DNA from: Flavobacteriaceae bacterium
Lineage (GTDB): Bacteria; Bacteroidota; Bacteroidia; Flavobacteriales; Flavobacteriaceae
Direction of reading: 5' to 3'
NCBI GenBank assembly: GCA_013001285.1
Contig: JABDMU010000067.1
Span: 1-36,866, forward strand
Length of the DNA stretch: 36,866 nt
Shown here: positions 1 through 8,018 of the stretch, piece after piece
Position numbering within the stretch: position 1 is the stretch's first letter
Layout of the letters: every line of letters begins with the position of its first letter
Position numbers and translations under genes: made by a program
Notes under the pieces: model-generated
The model's database searches: none
The model's input: only the letters and a program-made list of their open reading frames with translations
What the model was told of the DNA's origin: nothing

Positions 1-2
1 TG

Positions 3-260
3 TTCTTTACACCAAATGGAGATGGATATCATGACACTTGGAATATCGCAGGTATCGCGACGCAACCTAGTGCAAAAATTTATATATTTGACAGGTTTGG
101 AAAATTGTTGAAGCAATTGAGTCCAACAAGTCAAGGATGGAATGGGACCTATAACGGTGCCTTGATGCCATCGGATGATTATTGGTTTATGGTAGAGTAC
201 AATGAACCAAGCGATCAATCAAGAAAAGAATTTAGAGCTCATTTTACGTTGAAAAGATAA
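3..260 (+). CDS. C-terminal end of a type IX secretion cargo protein (CHU_C / gliding motility-associated sorting domain), 5' partial
   Basis: The open frame runs in from the left edge and stops at 258-260, giving the last 85 residues of a larger protein. It starts with FTPNGDGYHDTW and continues with IYIFDRFGKLL, a WNG motif, the DYWFMVEY strand and a basic end (LKR). This is the pattern of the gliding-motility-associated C-terminal domain, the type B sorting signal that directs large surface or secreted proteins through the type IX secretion system of Bacteroidota. What the cargo itself does cannot be told from this fragment. A strong terminator follows directly. The sorting-domain call is firm; the rest of the gene lies outside the window. 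Confidence 0.88.
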   Translation, partial: FFTPNGDGYHDTWNIAGIATQPSAKIYIFDRFGKLLKQLSPTSQGWNGTYNGALMPSDDYWFMVEYNEPSDQSRKEFRAHFTLKR

Positions 261-272
261 AAGCAAAATATA

Positions 273-306
273 AAAAAAGCCTGAAGTTTAACTTCAGGCT
301 TTTTTT
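273..306. terminator. Bidirectional intrinsic terminator
   Basis: The perfect stem AGCCTGAAGTT/AACTTCAGGCT has a T-run on its 3' side and an A-run on its 5' side, so it can stop transcripts from both directions. It lies between two converging genes (stops at 260 and 324). Confidence 0.85.
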
Positions 307-323
307 ATGATATGATATTTTAA

Positions 324-1844
324 TTAAAGCTTAAAACTTAAAGATAAAGTAACATCAGAATTCTTTGTATTGATCCTTGCGGCATCGGTCAAACCAACAT
401 TAAATAATTGATAATCTACCTCACGTTCAGAATTTTCATAGGCTAGATCTAATTTTGCGTTTCCAAAACTATAACCAACACCTAAGCTGTATCCAGTTAG
501 GTCTCCATAGAATTGTTCATCTTCATAAGGGCTTTCCTCTTTTTTAAATCCAGCTCTAAAACTAAATTGATCATGACGTAATTCACCACCTATACGATAC
601 GTATTGGCTACTTTCAAATTTGAGCTAATGATATTATTCTGGTCAATAAAATGAGAATCAGATTCTGGTTTAAACTTCATTTTACTGTAGTCTTTCCTAG
701 AATAATCAAAACTGATCAATCCCATTTTACTCAAAATAATGGCCGCACTACCAGTGACTTTGGCCGGTGTTTGTAATTTGTAATCGGGAAAAATATTTAT
801 AATTTGTGGATTAAGTGTTTTTGTTATGTTCCCACCATTATCATCCCTTACTGTGGCGAGATACTGAGTGGTTTCCTCACTAATTGTATACCATGTAGGT
901 GAATCATAGGTTAATCCTAGACGCAATATGTCACTTAATTTCGCAATTCCCCCTAATTGGAATGAAAAGCCATTTCCAATTACGCTTAGGTTGTTTTCGA
1001 AACCAACTTCAGTTATTAACGATCCCGGATTGGAATTTCCTTCAAAAAGATAGGTTGATCTATTGTAATTGATAAAATGTGAATTCAAGTTTAAACCTAA
1101 GTACAGATTGTTTTCATGCTGAAAGGCTGCGTTTACAGTGAATTTTCCATTATATCCATTCGCCACATACGAATATTCCTGATTGAATGTTCCAGGAGCT
1201 ATATTTGAAAAATATACTGTATTGGCATCATCATTGATGTCCTCAGGTTCTAAAATAAACGATTCAAACCCAAGGAAGGCTTGCTGATGTGGATATCCAA
1301 ATGTAGCACCTATATCACCATATGCTTCCGAATCTGATTCACCCTCAAAGCGTGATATTTGATCCAGACGTTTGCCTTGCGCATTGGCTAGAAAGTAACT
1401 GTCAATTGAATTTGTATTTGTTCCTGAGGCAAAGAAGTCATTGTCAAAATTTGAAGTTTGTTCATAGGCTAGGCCGAGAACAAATTTTCGCCAAGGCGAA
1501 TTGGAATTGGTATTTCTAAAAACAAAAGCGCCACCACCTTGACTGAGGTCAAAACTGGAATTTGATGATAAATTCGTATTGCCGAAATAACCAACTGTGT
1601 TTTCAGGATTAAAATTTGATAAAGTGACTGAGGCATGTGAATTATTGAATATTGCAGATCCAGCTGGATTGATGCTCACAGCAGACATATCGCCTCCTAG
1701 TGCTCCAAATGCACCACTCATGGCTCTAAAACGTGCTGTACCCTTTACTTCGTCGGTTGAATATCTTATAGCATCAGTAATATCCTGAGCAAATAAACTA
1801 GGCATAGCAATGACACCTATGAATAGTAAAACAAACTTTTTCAT
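324..1844 (-). CDS. OmpP1/FadL-type outer membrane transport protein
   Basis: This 506-residue protein has a clear signal peptide (MKKFVLLFIGVIAMPSLFAQ, cleavage near residue 20). The N-terminus then reads TDAIRYS, GTARFRAMSGAFGALGGD and SAVSINPAGSA, the hatch-region pattern of the OmpP1/FadL/TodX family. The rest alternates short aromatic-rich strands with polar loops and ends in a C-terminal strand finishing SLSFKL, as expected for a barrel of about 14 strands. Family members take up hydrophobic substrates such as long-chain fatty acids across the outer membrane; the substrate here cannot be read. The start lies 28 nt downstream of the stop of the repeat lipoprotein gene on the same strand with no terminator between, so the two may be co-transcribed. 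Confidence 0.85.
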   Translation of the reverse strand: MKKFVLLFIGVIAMPSLFAQDITDAIRYSTDEVKGTARFRAMSGAFGALGGDMSAVSINPAGSAIFNNSHASVTLSNFNPENTVGYFGNTNLSSNSSFDLSQGGGAFVFRNTNSNSPWRKFVLGLAYEQTSNFDNDFFASGTNTNSIDSYFLANAQGKRLDQISRFEGESDSEAYGDIGATFGYPHQQAFLGFESFILEPEDINDDANTVYFSNIAPGTFNQEYSYVANGYNGKFTVNAAFQHENNLYLGLNLNSHFINYNRSTYLFEGNSNPGSLITEVGFENNLSVIGNGFSFQLGGIAKLSDILRLGLTYDSPTWYTISEETTQYLATVRDDNGGNITKTLNPQIINIFPDYKLQTPAKVTGSAAIILSKMGLISFDYSRKDYSKMKFKPESDSHFIDQNNIISSNLKVANTYRIGGELRHDQFSFRAGFKKEESPYEDEQFYGDLTGYSLGVGYSFGNAKLDLAYENSEREVDYQLFNVGLTDAARINTKNSDVTLSLSFKL

Positions 1845-1872
1845 ATTATTTTCTTTTTATTTATTAAATGTA

Positions 1873-2979
1873 CTACAGCGTTCCTCCGCGACGAGATGAT
1901 CCAGATCTACTTGAAGAAGATCGTGTTCCAGAACTACTTCTCGAAGAAGAAGATCTTGAAAAGCTAGATGATCGATTTGACGAACTACTTCTGTTAGAAG
2001 ATGTATTATTTCTTCGTGTAGTTTTTGGACGTGAACGCGTCGATGTTGGCCTGTTTCGTTGTGTTGTCGTTGGACGATTTCGACTTGTTGTAGGACGATT
2101 TCGCGTTGTTGTTGTCGGTCTGCCACGTTGGGTTGTCGTTGGGCGATTCCGCGTTGTTGTTGGTCTACCGCGCTCTGTCGTTGTTGGTCTATTTCGTAGT
2201 GTTGTATTTGGTCTACCGCGTTGTGTAGTGTTTGGTCTGTAACGTTGCGTCGTCGATGGACGCGTTCGAAGTGTTGAATTATTTGAATTTCTTCTGCTTA
2301 AACTTGCTAGATTAGAATTTGAATTGCCAGGGTTTCTTCTTGAAGCATTATAGGCTAAAGCGCGTCTACCATAACTTCCGTAATGTGAATAGCCAAAATT
2401 ATTTCCATAACCATAATAGAAGTTATTATAAAAACCTCCTCCATACCACCAAGGTCTGAATGGATTATAGAAAGGTCCGTAAAAAGGTGGGCAGAAGAAC
2501 GGATCATAAAAACTTAATCCAAATCCATAACCGTATCCATAATTCCATCCCCAAGAATTATAAAATGGTCTGTTCCACCAGATACTATTAAAACGATGGC
2601 CTCCATATATATTGATAGTAACATCTTGATTGTGCTCCTGACCCCAACCTGCATAACCATCTTGATATTCTTGGTCCCCAGATTCATTATCATAATTTCC
2701 ATAAGAATCAATATCAGTGAAAATCACATCGTCTTGTTCAACATTATCATATTGGGCAGATTTTTCTTTGAAATAATTTTTATAGTAGCCCGAATCATCG
2801 GATGATGCTTCTACAGTAGTTGATTGTTCAGAGTATTCAACACGTCTCTCAGAATCACCATAAATGGCATCGTCTTCATGTCCTGCATATTGATAAGAGC
2901 CACAAGAGGCCAATATCAATGCAAAACCAAACACGCCTAAAAGAGGTATTTTAGATTGAAGGTAGTTATTCGATTGCAT
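1873..2979 (-). CDS. Lipoprotein with aromatic/glycine-rich middle and R-P-T-T-T and S/R repeat tail
   Basis: This 368-residue protein of unknown function has a lipoprotein signal peptide with lipobox LASC (Cys26). Residues 30-120 are acidic. Residues 125-210 are very rich in Tyr, Phe, Trp, Gly and Asn (PFFCPPFYGPF, YGYGNNFGYSHYG). Residues 238-322 are about a dozen short repeats of the type RPTTTQRxRP. Residues 326-365 are almost only Ser and Arg. The charge therefore runs from acidic at the N-terminus to strongly basic at the C-terminus. It should be anchored in the outer membrane. The tail looks disordered and could bind polyanions such as peptidoglycan-associated polymers, LPS or nucleic acid, but that is inference. 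It diverges from proS and has a TAnnTTTG box upstream. Confidence 0.75.
   Translation of the reverse strand: MQSNNYLQSKIPLLGVFGFALILASCGSYQYAGHEDDAIYGDSERRVEYSEQSTTVEASSDDSGYYKNYFKEKSAQYDNVEQDDVIFTDIDSYGNYDNESGDQEYQDGYAGWGQEHNQDVTINIYGGHRFNSIWWNRPFYNSWGWNYGYGYGFGLSFYDPFFCPPFYGPFYNPFRPWWYGGGFYNNFYYGYGNNFGYSHYGSYGRRALAYNASRRNPGNSNSNLASLSRRNSNNSTLRTRPSTTQRYRPNTTQRGRPNTTLRNRPTTTERGRPTTTRNRPTTTQRGRPTTTTRNRPTTSRNRPTTTQRNRPTSTRSRPKTTRRNNTSSNRSSSSNRSSSFSRSSSSRSSSGTRSSSSRSGSSRRGGTL
2014..2268 (-). repeat. Degenerate tandem coding repeat (R-P-T-T-T-x-R units)
   Basis: This stretch of the lipoprotein gene encodes about twelve units of 6-8 codons with consensus RPTTTQR or RPTTTRN. The array is imperfect in length and third positions, so it has diverged by substitution and by gain or loss of units. 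Such an array can vary in copy number between strains. Confidence 0.75.
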
Positions 2980-3008
2980 ATCTCTTATAAATTAATTGTT
3001 GAACATAA

Positions 3009-3016
3009 CAAAAATA
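3009..3016 (-). promoter_or_regulatory. -7 box of the repeat lipoprotein gene
   Basis: The minus strand reads TATTTTTG, matching the Bacteroidota TAnnTTTG element, about 30 nt before the start codon at 2979. I see no good -33 TTG. The box overlaps the left arm of a 10-bp inverted repeat (AAAAATAGTT at 3010-3019, AACTATTTTT at 3030-3039), which could be an operator or a weak AT-rich terminator. Confidence 0.45.
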
Positions 3017-3080
3017 GTTAGTTTTGTCGAACTATTTTTTTATTTAACATAGTCACAATATTTGTGCCAAATTACGATAT

Positions 3081-4559
3081 ATGAGTAAAAATCTTACAAG
3101 TAGAAGCGAAGATTATTCGAAATGGTATAACGAACTTGTAGTAAAAGCTGATCTGGCTGAGAATTCGGCAGTTCGAGGCTGCATGGTTATAAAGCCATAT
3201 GGATACGCAATTTGGGAGAAAATGCAGGCTGAATTGGATAGAATGTTCAAGGAAACTGGACATCAAAACGCCTATTTCCCGCTATTTGTGCCAAAAAGTT
3301 TGTTTGAGGCCGAAGAAAAAAATGCTGAAGGCTTTGCTAAAGAATGCGCCATTGTTACCCATTATCGTTTACAAAACGACCCTGATAAGGAAGGTAAACT
3401 CCGGGTTGACCCAGAAGCAAAGCTTGAAGAAGAACTCATTGTAAGACCAACAAGTGAAGCTATTATATGGAATACCTATAAAGGTTGGATTCAATCCTAT
3501 AGAGATCTACCTATATTAATCAATCAGTGGGCTAATGTTGTACGTTGGGAAATGCGAACACGATTGTTCTTAAGAACAGCCGAGTTTTTGTGGCAAGAAG
3601 GTCATACGGCACATGCTACTCGTGAAGAGGCCATGAATGAAGCAGAACTCATGAATAACGTATATGCAGAATTCGCTGAAAAATACATGGCAATGCCGGT
3701 CATTAAAGGCTTAAAAACCGAAAGTGAGCGATTTGCAGGTGCAGAGGAGACCTTTTGCATTGAAGCATTGATGCAAGATGGAAAGGCTTTGCAAGCAGGA
3801 ACTTCGCATTTCTTAGGTCAAAATTTTGCCAAAGCTTTTGATGTAAAATTCACCAATAAGGAGGGTAAACAGGATTATGTTTGGGCAACGTCTTGGGGTG
3901 TTTCAACACGATTGATGGGTGCACTAATAATGACCCATAGCGACGATAAAGGCCTCGTATTACCACCAAATTTAGCACCTTATCATGTGGTCATTGTACC
4001 TATTCATAAAACAGATGAGCAATTAGAAGCTATTGATGAACTTGCCAATAAGCTGAGAGCAGATCTTAAAGCAAAGGGTATTTCATCTAAATACGACAAT
4101 CGTACAACGCATCGCCCTGGAGCCAAGTTCGCTCAATACGAATTACAAGGCGTACCTATGCGAATAGCCATTGGACCAAAAGATCTGGAGAATGGGACTG
4201 TTGAATTGGCGCGACGAGATACATTGACAAAAGAATTTGTAAAGGTTGATGAACTCATTCCAAAATTAGAATCCTTAATGAAGGAGATTCAAGATGACCT
4301 GTTTCAAAAGGCCTTCGATTATCGGGCTTCTCACATAACTGAAGTTGATAATTTTGAAGACTTTAAAACCGTTCTTGAAGAGAAAACTGGATTTATTTCG
4401 GCACATTGGGATGGTACTCCAGAAACTGAGGATAAGATCAAAGAAATAACAAAGGCTACCATTAGATGCATCCCAATTTATGAAGAAATAGAAGCCGGAA
4501 AATGTGTATATTCAGGAAATCCTTCAAAACGGCGTGTTTTGTTTGCAAAAGCCTACTAA
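3081..4559 (+). CDS. proS: Prolyl-tRNA synthetase, archaeal/eukaryotic (type 3) form
   Basis: This cytoplasmic enzyme attaches proline to tRNA-Pro. The 492-residue length fits the short type 3 ProS (about 480-500), which lacks the editing insertion of the 570-residue type 1 enzymes. Class II synthetase features are visible: the motif 2 region around RPTSEAIIW followed by [31 protein letters not shown], motif 3 around [16 protein letters not shown], an anticodon-binding domain (VVIVPIHK onward), and the C-terminal domain ending in [10 protein letters not shown] with the family's terminal Ala-Tyr. Type 3 ProS is usual in Bacteroidota. The gene starts 101 nt after the divergent lipoprotein start and is probably transcribed alone. 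Confidence 0.97.
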   Translation: MSKNLTSRSEDYSKWYNELVVKADLAENSAVRGCMVIKPYGYAIWEKMQAELDRMFKETGHQNAYFPLFVPKSLFEAEEKNAEGFAKECAIVTHYRLQNDPDKEGKLRVDPEAKLEEELIVRPTSEAIIWNTYKGWIQSYRDLPILINQWANVVRWEMRTRLFLRTAEFLWQEGHTAHATREEAMNEAELMNNVYAEFAEKYMAMPVIKGLKTESERFAGAEETFCIEALMQDGKALQAGTSHFLGQNFAKAFDVKFTNKEGKQDYVWATSWGVSTRLMGALIMTHSDDKGLVLPPNLAPYHVVIVPIHKTDEQLEAIDELANKLRADLKAKGISSKYDNRTTHRPGAKFAQYELQGVPMRIAIGPKDLENGTVELARRDTLTKEFVKVDELIPKLESLMKEIQDDLFQKAFDYRASHITEVDNFEDFKTVLEEKTGFISAHWDGTPETEDKIKEITKATIRCIPIYEEIEAGKCVYSGNPSKRRVLFAKAY

Positions 4560-4590
4560 CCAACTTTTTTTAAAAAAAATGCTATAGGAG

Positions 4591-4620
4591 TTGTACCATT
4601 TAAAAATAGTTGTATTTTTG
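4591..4620 (+). promoter_or_regulatory. Promoter of tRNA-Glu and rpsT
   Basis: TTG at 4591-4593 and TATTTTTG at 4613-4620 are separated by 19 nt, a textbook Bacteroidota promoter. The start would fall near 4627, giving about 70 nt of leader before the mature tRNA. No other promoter is seen between the tRNA and rpsT, so both are probably read from here. Confidence 0.75.
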
Positions 4621-4695
4621 CATCCGCAATGGAAACATTGTAGAGCATTGTAAGTTTAATCGTAATATTTTAAATTTACTTGCTAAAATTAATAT

Positions 4696-4767
4696 GGCCC
4701 GTTCGTCTATCGGCTAGGACGCCAGGTTTTCATCCTGGTAAGAGGGGTTCGATTCCCCTACGGGCTA
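4696..4767 (+). tRNA. tRNA-Glu (anticodon TTC)
   Basis: The cloverleaf folds fully. The acceptor pairs GGCCCGT with ACGGGCT (first pair G-U), followed by discriminator A. The anticodon stem is CCAGG/CCTGG with loop TTTTCAT, placing anticodon TTC at 4729-4731. The T arm is AGGGG/CCCCT around TTCGATT. The 3' CCA is not encoded. It sits 23 nt upstream of rpsT in the same direction. Confidence 0.96.
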
Positions 4768-4790
4768 CAACATTTAATAAATAAAGACAC

Positions 4791-5042
4791 ATGGCAAATC
4801 ATAAGTCAGCTTTAAAAAGAATTAGAAGTAACGAAGCGAAACGCGTTATAAACAGGTATCAGCATAAAACAACTCGTAATGCGATTAAGAAATTACGCGA
4901 TATGACGAAAAAGAAAGATGCGGAAAAGATGTTTCCTGAAGTTGTATCTATGATCGATAGATTAGCTAAGAAGAACATCATTCATGATAACAAAGCTGCC
5001 AACCTTAAATCTGGTTTAGCTAAGCATATCGCTTCACTTTAA
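4791..5042 (+). CDS. rpsT: 30S ribosomal protein S20
   Basis: This 83-residue, highly basic helical protein begins MANHKSALKRIRSNEAKRVIN and contains KLRDMTKKKDAEKMFPEVVSMIDRLAKKNIIHDNKAANLKSGLAKHI. That is the S20 pattern, including the N-K-A-A-x-x-K-S-x-L signature near the C-terminus. S20 binds 16S rRNA early in small-subunit assembly. The gene follows tRNA-Glu closely and is closed by a strong hairpin terminator, so the tRNA and S20 form a two-gene transcript. Confidence 0.97.
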   Translation: MANHKSALKRIRSNEAKRVINRYQHKTTRNAIKKLRDMTKKKDAEKMFPEVVSMIDRLAKKNIIHDNKAANLKSGLAKHIASL

Positions 5043-5065
5043 AATTCTTTTTAAAAATAAAATCC

Positions 5066-5096
5066 AACCTCTCATAGCGATATGAGAGGTTTTTTT
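5066..5096 (+). terminator. Intrinsic terminator of rpsT
   Basis: The 11-bp perfect stem AACCTCTCATA/TATGAGAGGTT has a GCGA tetraloop and is followed by a run of T. Confidence 0.92.
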
Positions 5097-5101
5097 GTGA
5101 C

Positions 5102-5132
5102 AAAAAAAACACCTTAATTTCTTAAGGTGTTT
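5102..5132 (-). terminator. Intrinsic terminator of rho
   Basis: The 11-bp stem AAACACCTTAA/TTAAGGTGTTT has a 4-nt loop. The A-run at 5102-5109 becomes a T-run on the minus strand, so it ends the rho transcript 25 nt after the stop codon. The gene for the Rho termination factor is thus itself closed by an intrinsic, factor-independent site. Confidence 0.88.
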
Positions 5133-5156
5133 GTATTTTATAAACTGTCTTAATGT

Positions 5157-6767
5157 CTAGCTATTCATAGAAATTAAAAATTCTTCATTGTTTTGAGTGC
5201 GTTTAAAACGATCGTTTATGAATTCCATCGCTTCAACAGGATTCATATCGGCTAGATACTTTCTCATAACCCACATACGTTGAATGGTATTATCATCCAA
5301 TAACAGATCATCACGACGCGTACTTGAAGATGTCAAATCGATAGCAGGGAAAATTCTGCGGTTCGAAATTTTTCTGTCGAGTTGCAGTTCCATGTTACCT
5401 GTACCCTTAAATTCTTCAAATATCACTTCATCCATTTTTGATCCTGTTTCGGTTAAAGCAGTTGCAATAATGGTTAATGATCCACCGTTTTCAATATTTC
5501 TTGCAGCACCAAAAAAGCGTTTTGGTTTGTGTAATGCATTAGCATCAACACCACCACTTAAGATCTTTCCTGAAGCTGGTTGTACTGTATTATAAGCTCT
5601 TGCCAATCGGGTAATAGAGTCTAAAAGGATAACCACATCATGTCCACATTCAACCAGACGTTTTGCTTTTTCTAAAACGATATTCGCAATCTTTACATGC
5701 TCATGAGCTTCTTTATCAAAAGTTGAAGCAATCACCTCACCACGTACATTACGTTGCATATCAGTAACTTCTTCAGGGCGCTCATCAATGAGCAAGATCA
5801 TTTGATATACTTCTGGATGATTGGCTGCAATAGCGTTTGCAACATCCTTTAGCAACATGGTTTTACCCGTCTTTGGTTGTGAAACGATCATACCACGTTG
5901 TCCTTTTCCAATAGGAGAGAACAAGTCCATGATTCGTGTAGATATAGTACTTTGTTTTTCTGCGATGGTAAATTTTTCCTGCGGAAAAAGCGGTGTTAAA
6001 TGTTCAAAAGAAACGCGATCTCTTACAATTTGCGGGCTTAGACCATTGATCAAATTAACTTTGATAAGTGGAAAATACTTTTCACCTTCTTTTGGAGGTC
6101 GCACATTACCATGAACGGTATCTCCGGTTTTAAGTCCGAATAAGCGTATCTGAGATTGCGACACATAAATGTCGTCTGGTGAAGACAAGTAATTGTAATC
6201 AGATGATCTTAAAAATCCATAACCATCACTCATAATGTCTAAGACACCTTCACTTTCAATGATCGCATCAAATTCAAAATCCGGTTCACGATAGCGATTT
6301 CTACTATCCTTGTTACCGTTATTGTCTTGTTTTTTATGGTCCTTGTTTTGATAATCCTTTTTCTGTGGACGATTTTTATTTTGATTTCTGTTTTGAGCCT
6401 GACGATCGTTTTGGTTTCGCTGGTTCTTTTTGCCTTCATTAGAAGCTTGTGCTTTTGGATTCGCTTCTTGCTTTTGAGCTGGTTTAGCTACAGGAGCAGG
6501 TTTTTCCTCTCTTTTTTTATCCGTCATTTCCGTCGGTTTTTGCTTGGTATTTTCTTTGCCACGTTGAACACGTTGAACACGTTCACGTTGTGGTTTACCT
6601 GCAGGCTTAGCCGGTTCGGCGGCAGATGGATTGGCGGCTTGATGATCTAGTATTTGGTATACGAGATCTAGTTTTTTGAGAGATCTATATTTAGAAATCT
6701 TAAGTTGTTTAGCGATTTCCTGTAATTCAGGAAGCTTTTTTTCTTTTAATTGTGAAATTTCAAACAT
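5157..6767 (-). CDS. rho: Transcription termination factor Rho with long disordered insert
   Basis: Rho is a hexameric RNA-dependent ATPase that ends transcription. Residues 1-44 form the Rho N-terminal helical domain ([19 protein letters not shown]). Residues about 46-162 are a low-complexity insert, rich in K, R, Q, N and P. Residues 163-245 are the cold-shock-like RNA-binding domain ([23 protein letters not shown]). The ATPase domain follows, with the P-loop SQPKTGKT near 296-303, Walker B DVVILLD near 377-383, and the conserved [39 protein letters not shown] and [10 protein letters not shown] stretches. At 536 residues it is over 100 longer than E. coli Rho, all of the excess in the insert. 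Such inserts are typical of Bacteroidota Rho. Confidence 0.97.
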   Translation of the reverse strand: MFEISQLKEKKLPELQEIAKQLKISKYRSLKKLDLVYQILDHQAANPSAAEPAKPAGKPQRERVQRVQRGKENTKQKPTEMTDKKREEKPAPVAKPAQKQEANPKAQASNEGKKNQRNQNDRQAQNRNQNKNRPQKKDYQNKDHKKQDNNGNKDSRNRYREPDFEFDAIIESEGVLDIMSDGYGFLRSSDYNYLSSPDDIYVSQSQIRLFGLKTGDTVHGNVRPPKEGEKYFPLIKVNLINGLSPQIVRDRVSFEHLTPLFPQEKFTIAEKQSTISTRIMDLFSPIGKGQRGMIVSQPKTGKTMLLKDVANAIAANHPEVYQMILLIDERPEEVTDMQRNVRGEVIASTFDKEAHEHVKIANIVLEKAKRLVECGHDVVILLDSITRLARAYNTVQPASGKILSGGVDANALHKPKRFFGAARNIENGGSLTIIATALTETGSKMDEVIFEEFKGTGNMELQLDRKISNRRIFPAIDLTSSSTRRDDLLLDDNTIQRMWVMRKYLADMNPVEAMEFINDRFKRTQNNEEFLISMNS

Positions 6768-6952
6768 TGTTGAATGAATATGTTATTATTTTTTGAAATT
6801 AAATAATCTGGAGTTTCCTTAATTGGAAGCGTAGAAAATTTGAATTGATATGTCAGAAGATTTACAAAGCGGAGTTTTACCGTATGGCTTTGTTACTGCA
6901 ATTATACGACTTTATTTTTAATAAATAATATTCATTTTCAAAAAGAAACTAT

Positions 6953-6960
6953 TATTTTTG
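6953..6960 (+). promoter_or_regulatory. -7 box of the DUF4293 gene
   Basis: TATTTTTG matches TAnnTTTG and lies 13 nt before the start codon at 6974, implying a very short leader. No convincing -33 TTG is seen. Confidence 0.5.
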
Positions 6961-6973
6961 TGCCTCAAATATT

Positions 6974-7384
6974 ATGATACAAAGAATTCAGACCATATAT
7001 TTATTGATCGCAGCCGGGATTTCCGCAGGCCTTATTTTTGTATTTCCGCTATGGTCAATGAATGAAGGCACTGAGTTTTTTGCTCAAATGGATATCATCT
7101 ATTTTGGATTGTTCTTAGGGTCTGCAGCATTGTCTCTTATTTCAATTTTTATGTTTAGCAATAGAAAGTCGCAATTTGTATTAGGCCGACTTAACATCAT
7201 ATTAAACTTTATTTTACTAGGATTATTTGTGTATCGATCACTAAACTTATCTGGAGAAACCGATGTTTCTGAGAAAGGTATTGGGATTCTTCTTCCTATT
7301 TTTTCTATCGTATTTTTGGTTTTAGCTAATAAAGCCATTAAAAAGGATGAAGATCTCGTAAAATCTGTTGATCGACTTAGATAA
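6974..7384 (+). CDS. DUF4293 family membrane protein
   Basis: This 136-residue inner membrane protein has four predicted membrane helices, at about residues 5-25, 40-60, 72-90 and 105-122. It begins MIQRIQTIYLLIAA, the conserved opening of DUF4293, a family restricted to Bacteroidota and commonly found next to rho. The function is unknown. The C-terminus is a short, charged cytoplasmic tail (KAIKKDEDLVKSVDRL). It diverges from rho and is followed by a strong terminator, so it is probably monocistronic. Confidence 0.85.
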   Translation: MIQRIQTIYLLIAAGISAGLIFVFPLWSMNEGTEFFAQMDIIYFGLFLGSAALSLISIFMFSNRKSQFVLGRLNIILNFILLGLFVYRSLNLSGETDVSEKGIGILLPIFSIVFLVLANKAIKKDEDLVKSVDRLR

Positions 7385-7412
7385 ACCTATCATCTTAGTA
7401 GTATTAGTGCGT

Positions 7413-7448
7413 GAAGGCTCAAAGTTAAATCTTTGAGCCTTCTTTTTT
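7413..7448 (+). terminator. Intrinsic terminator of the DUF4293 gene
   Basis: The 12-bp perfect stem GAAGGCTCAAAG/CTTTGAGCCTTC has a 6-nt loop and a T-run at 7443-7448. It reaches the stop codon of the converging phosphoesterase gene. Confidence 0.9.
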
Positions 7449-7938
7449 AACGCTTATATTCAATCACTTCTAAGTTCGTAATCGAGCTGCCGTCAATGAT
7501 AAACCGGAGCATGGTTCGAGATTTATGGAAACCATGTTTACCTATCGCTCCTGGATTCATATGCAACAACTTCAACTTTTTATCAGGCATTACCTTAAGA
7601 ATATGAGAATGACCACAAATAAAGATATCAGGTGGGTTCTGCTCTAATTCTCCCTTTACTCGTGAACTATAACGTTTCGGATAACCACCTATATGTGTGA
7701 TCCATACATCTAAATCTTCACATTTAAATCGGTTATGCTCTGGAAACTCGCCTCTAATTTTTGAATTATCAATATTGCCATAAACCGCCTTAATTGGCTT
7801 AAGCTTTTTAATGGCATCAGTCACTTTTAGGTCGCCTATATCACCTGCATGCCAGACCTCATCAGCTTGCTTGACATACTTTAAGATGTCCTCACCAATA
7901 TAACTATGCGTATCTGAGAGTAATAAGATTTTTGTCAT
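7447..7938 (-). CDS. YfcE/MJ0936-family metallophosphoesterase
   Basis: This 163-residue cytoplasmic dinuclear-metal phosphoesterase has motifs in the family order: LLSDTHS (D-x-H), WHAGDIGD (G-D-x-x-D), YGNID (G-N-x-D), ITHIGGYP and ICGHSH (G-H-x-H), then the MNPGAIG stretch. The size matches YfcE/MJ0936-like enzymes, which hydrolyse model phosphodiesters and whose natural substrates are mostly unknown. The gene diverges from truA, and its promoter overlaps the truA control region. Its stop codon touches the terminator of the converging DUF4293 gene. Confidence 0.93.
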   Translation of the reverse strand: MTKILLLSDTHSYIGEDILKYVKQADEVWHAGDIGDLKVTDAIKKLKPIKAVYGNIDNSKIRGEFPEHNRFKCEDLDVWITHIGGYPKRYSSRVKGELEQNPPDIFICGHSHILKVMPDKKLKLLHMNPGAIGKHGFHKSRTMLRFIIDGSSITNLEVIEYKR

Positions 7939-7968
7939 ATAATATTGTTAAGACAATGTGTGAAGAAT

Positions 7969-7998
7969 CAAAACTATTTATCTTTGCTCTTTGTCCAA
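7969..7998 (-). promoter_or_regulatory. Promoter of the YfcE-like phosphoesterase gene
   Basis: On the minus strand, TTG (7998-7996) and TAGTTTTG (7976-7969) are separated by 19 nt. Transcription would start near 7963, giving about 25 nt of leader before the start codon at 7938. The element is interleaved with the truA -7 box on the other strand. Confidence 0.65.
7979..7986 (+). promoter_or_regulatory. -7 box of truA
   Basis: TATCTTTG matches TAnnTTTG. A start near 7992 lies downstream of the upstream-most possible truA ATG (7932) and 27 nt before the TTG at 8019. It therefore supports the shorter truA reading frame. Confidence 0.55.
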
Positions 7999-8018
7999 CA
8001 AAAGTACCAAATTTTAGA

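Noticed and set aside
1868-2242. Long plus-strand frame antisense to the repeat lipoprotein
   Set aside because: It is the mirror of the R/P/T repeat region; the encoded R/V/G-rich repeats are explained by the gene on the minus strand.
3010-3039. 10-bp dyad between the lipoprotein gene and proS as a terminator
   Set aside because: It lies between divergent starts where no transcript needs ending; it is AT-only apart from two pairs, so I note it only as a possible operator.
6850-6921. 23-codon plus-strand frame between rho and DUF4293
   Set aside because: No consensus promoter or family resemblance, and it lies in the rho leader.
7932-8018. N-terminal extension of truA from the ATG at 7932
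   Set aside because: The 29 residues are not TruA-like, overlap the phosphoesterase gene and cross the likely promoters.
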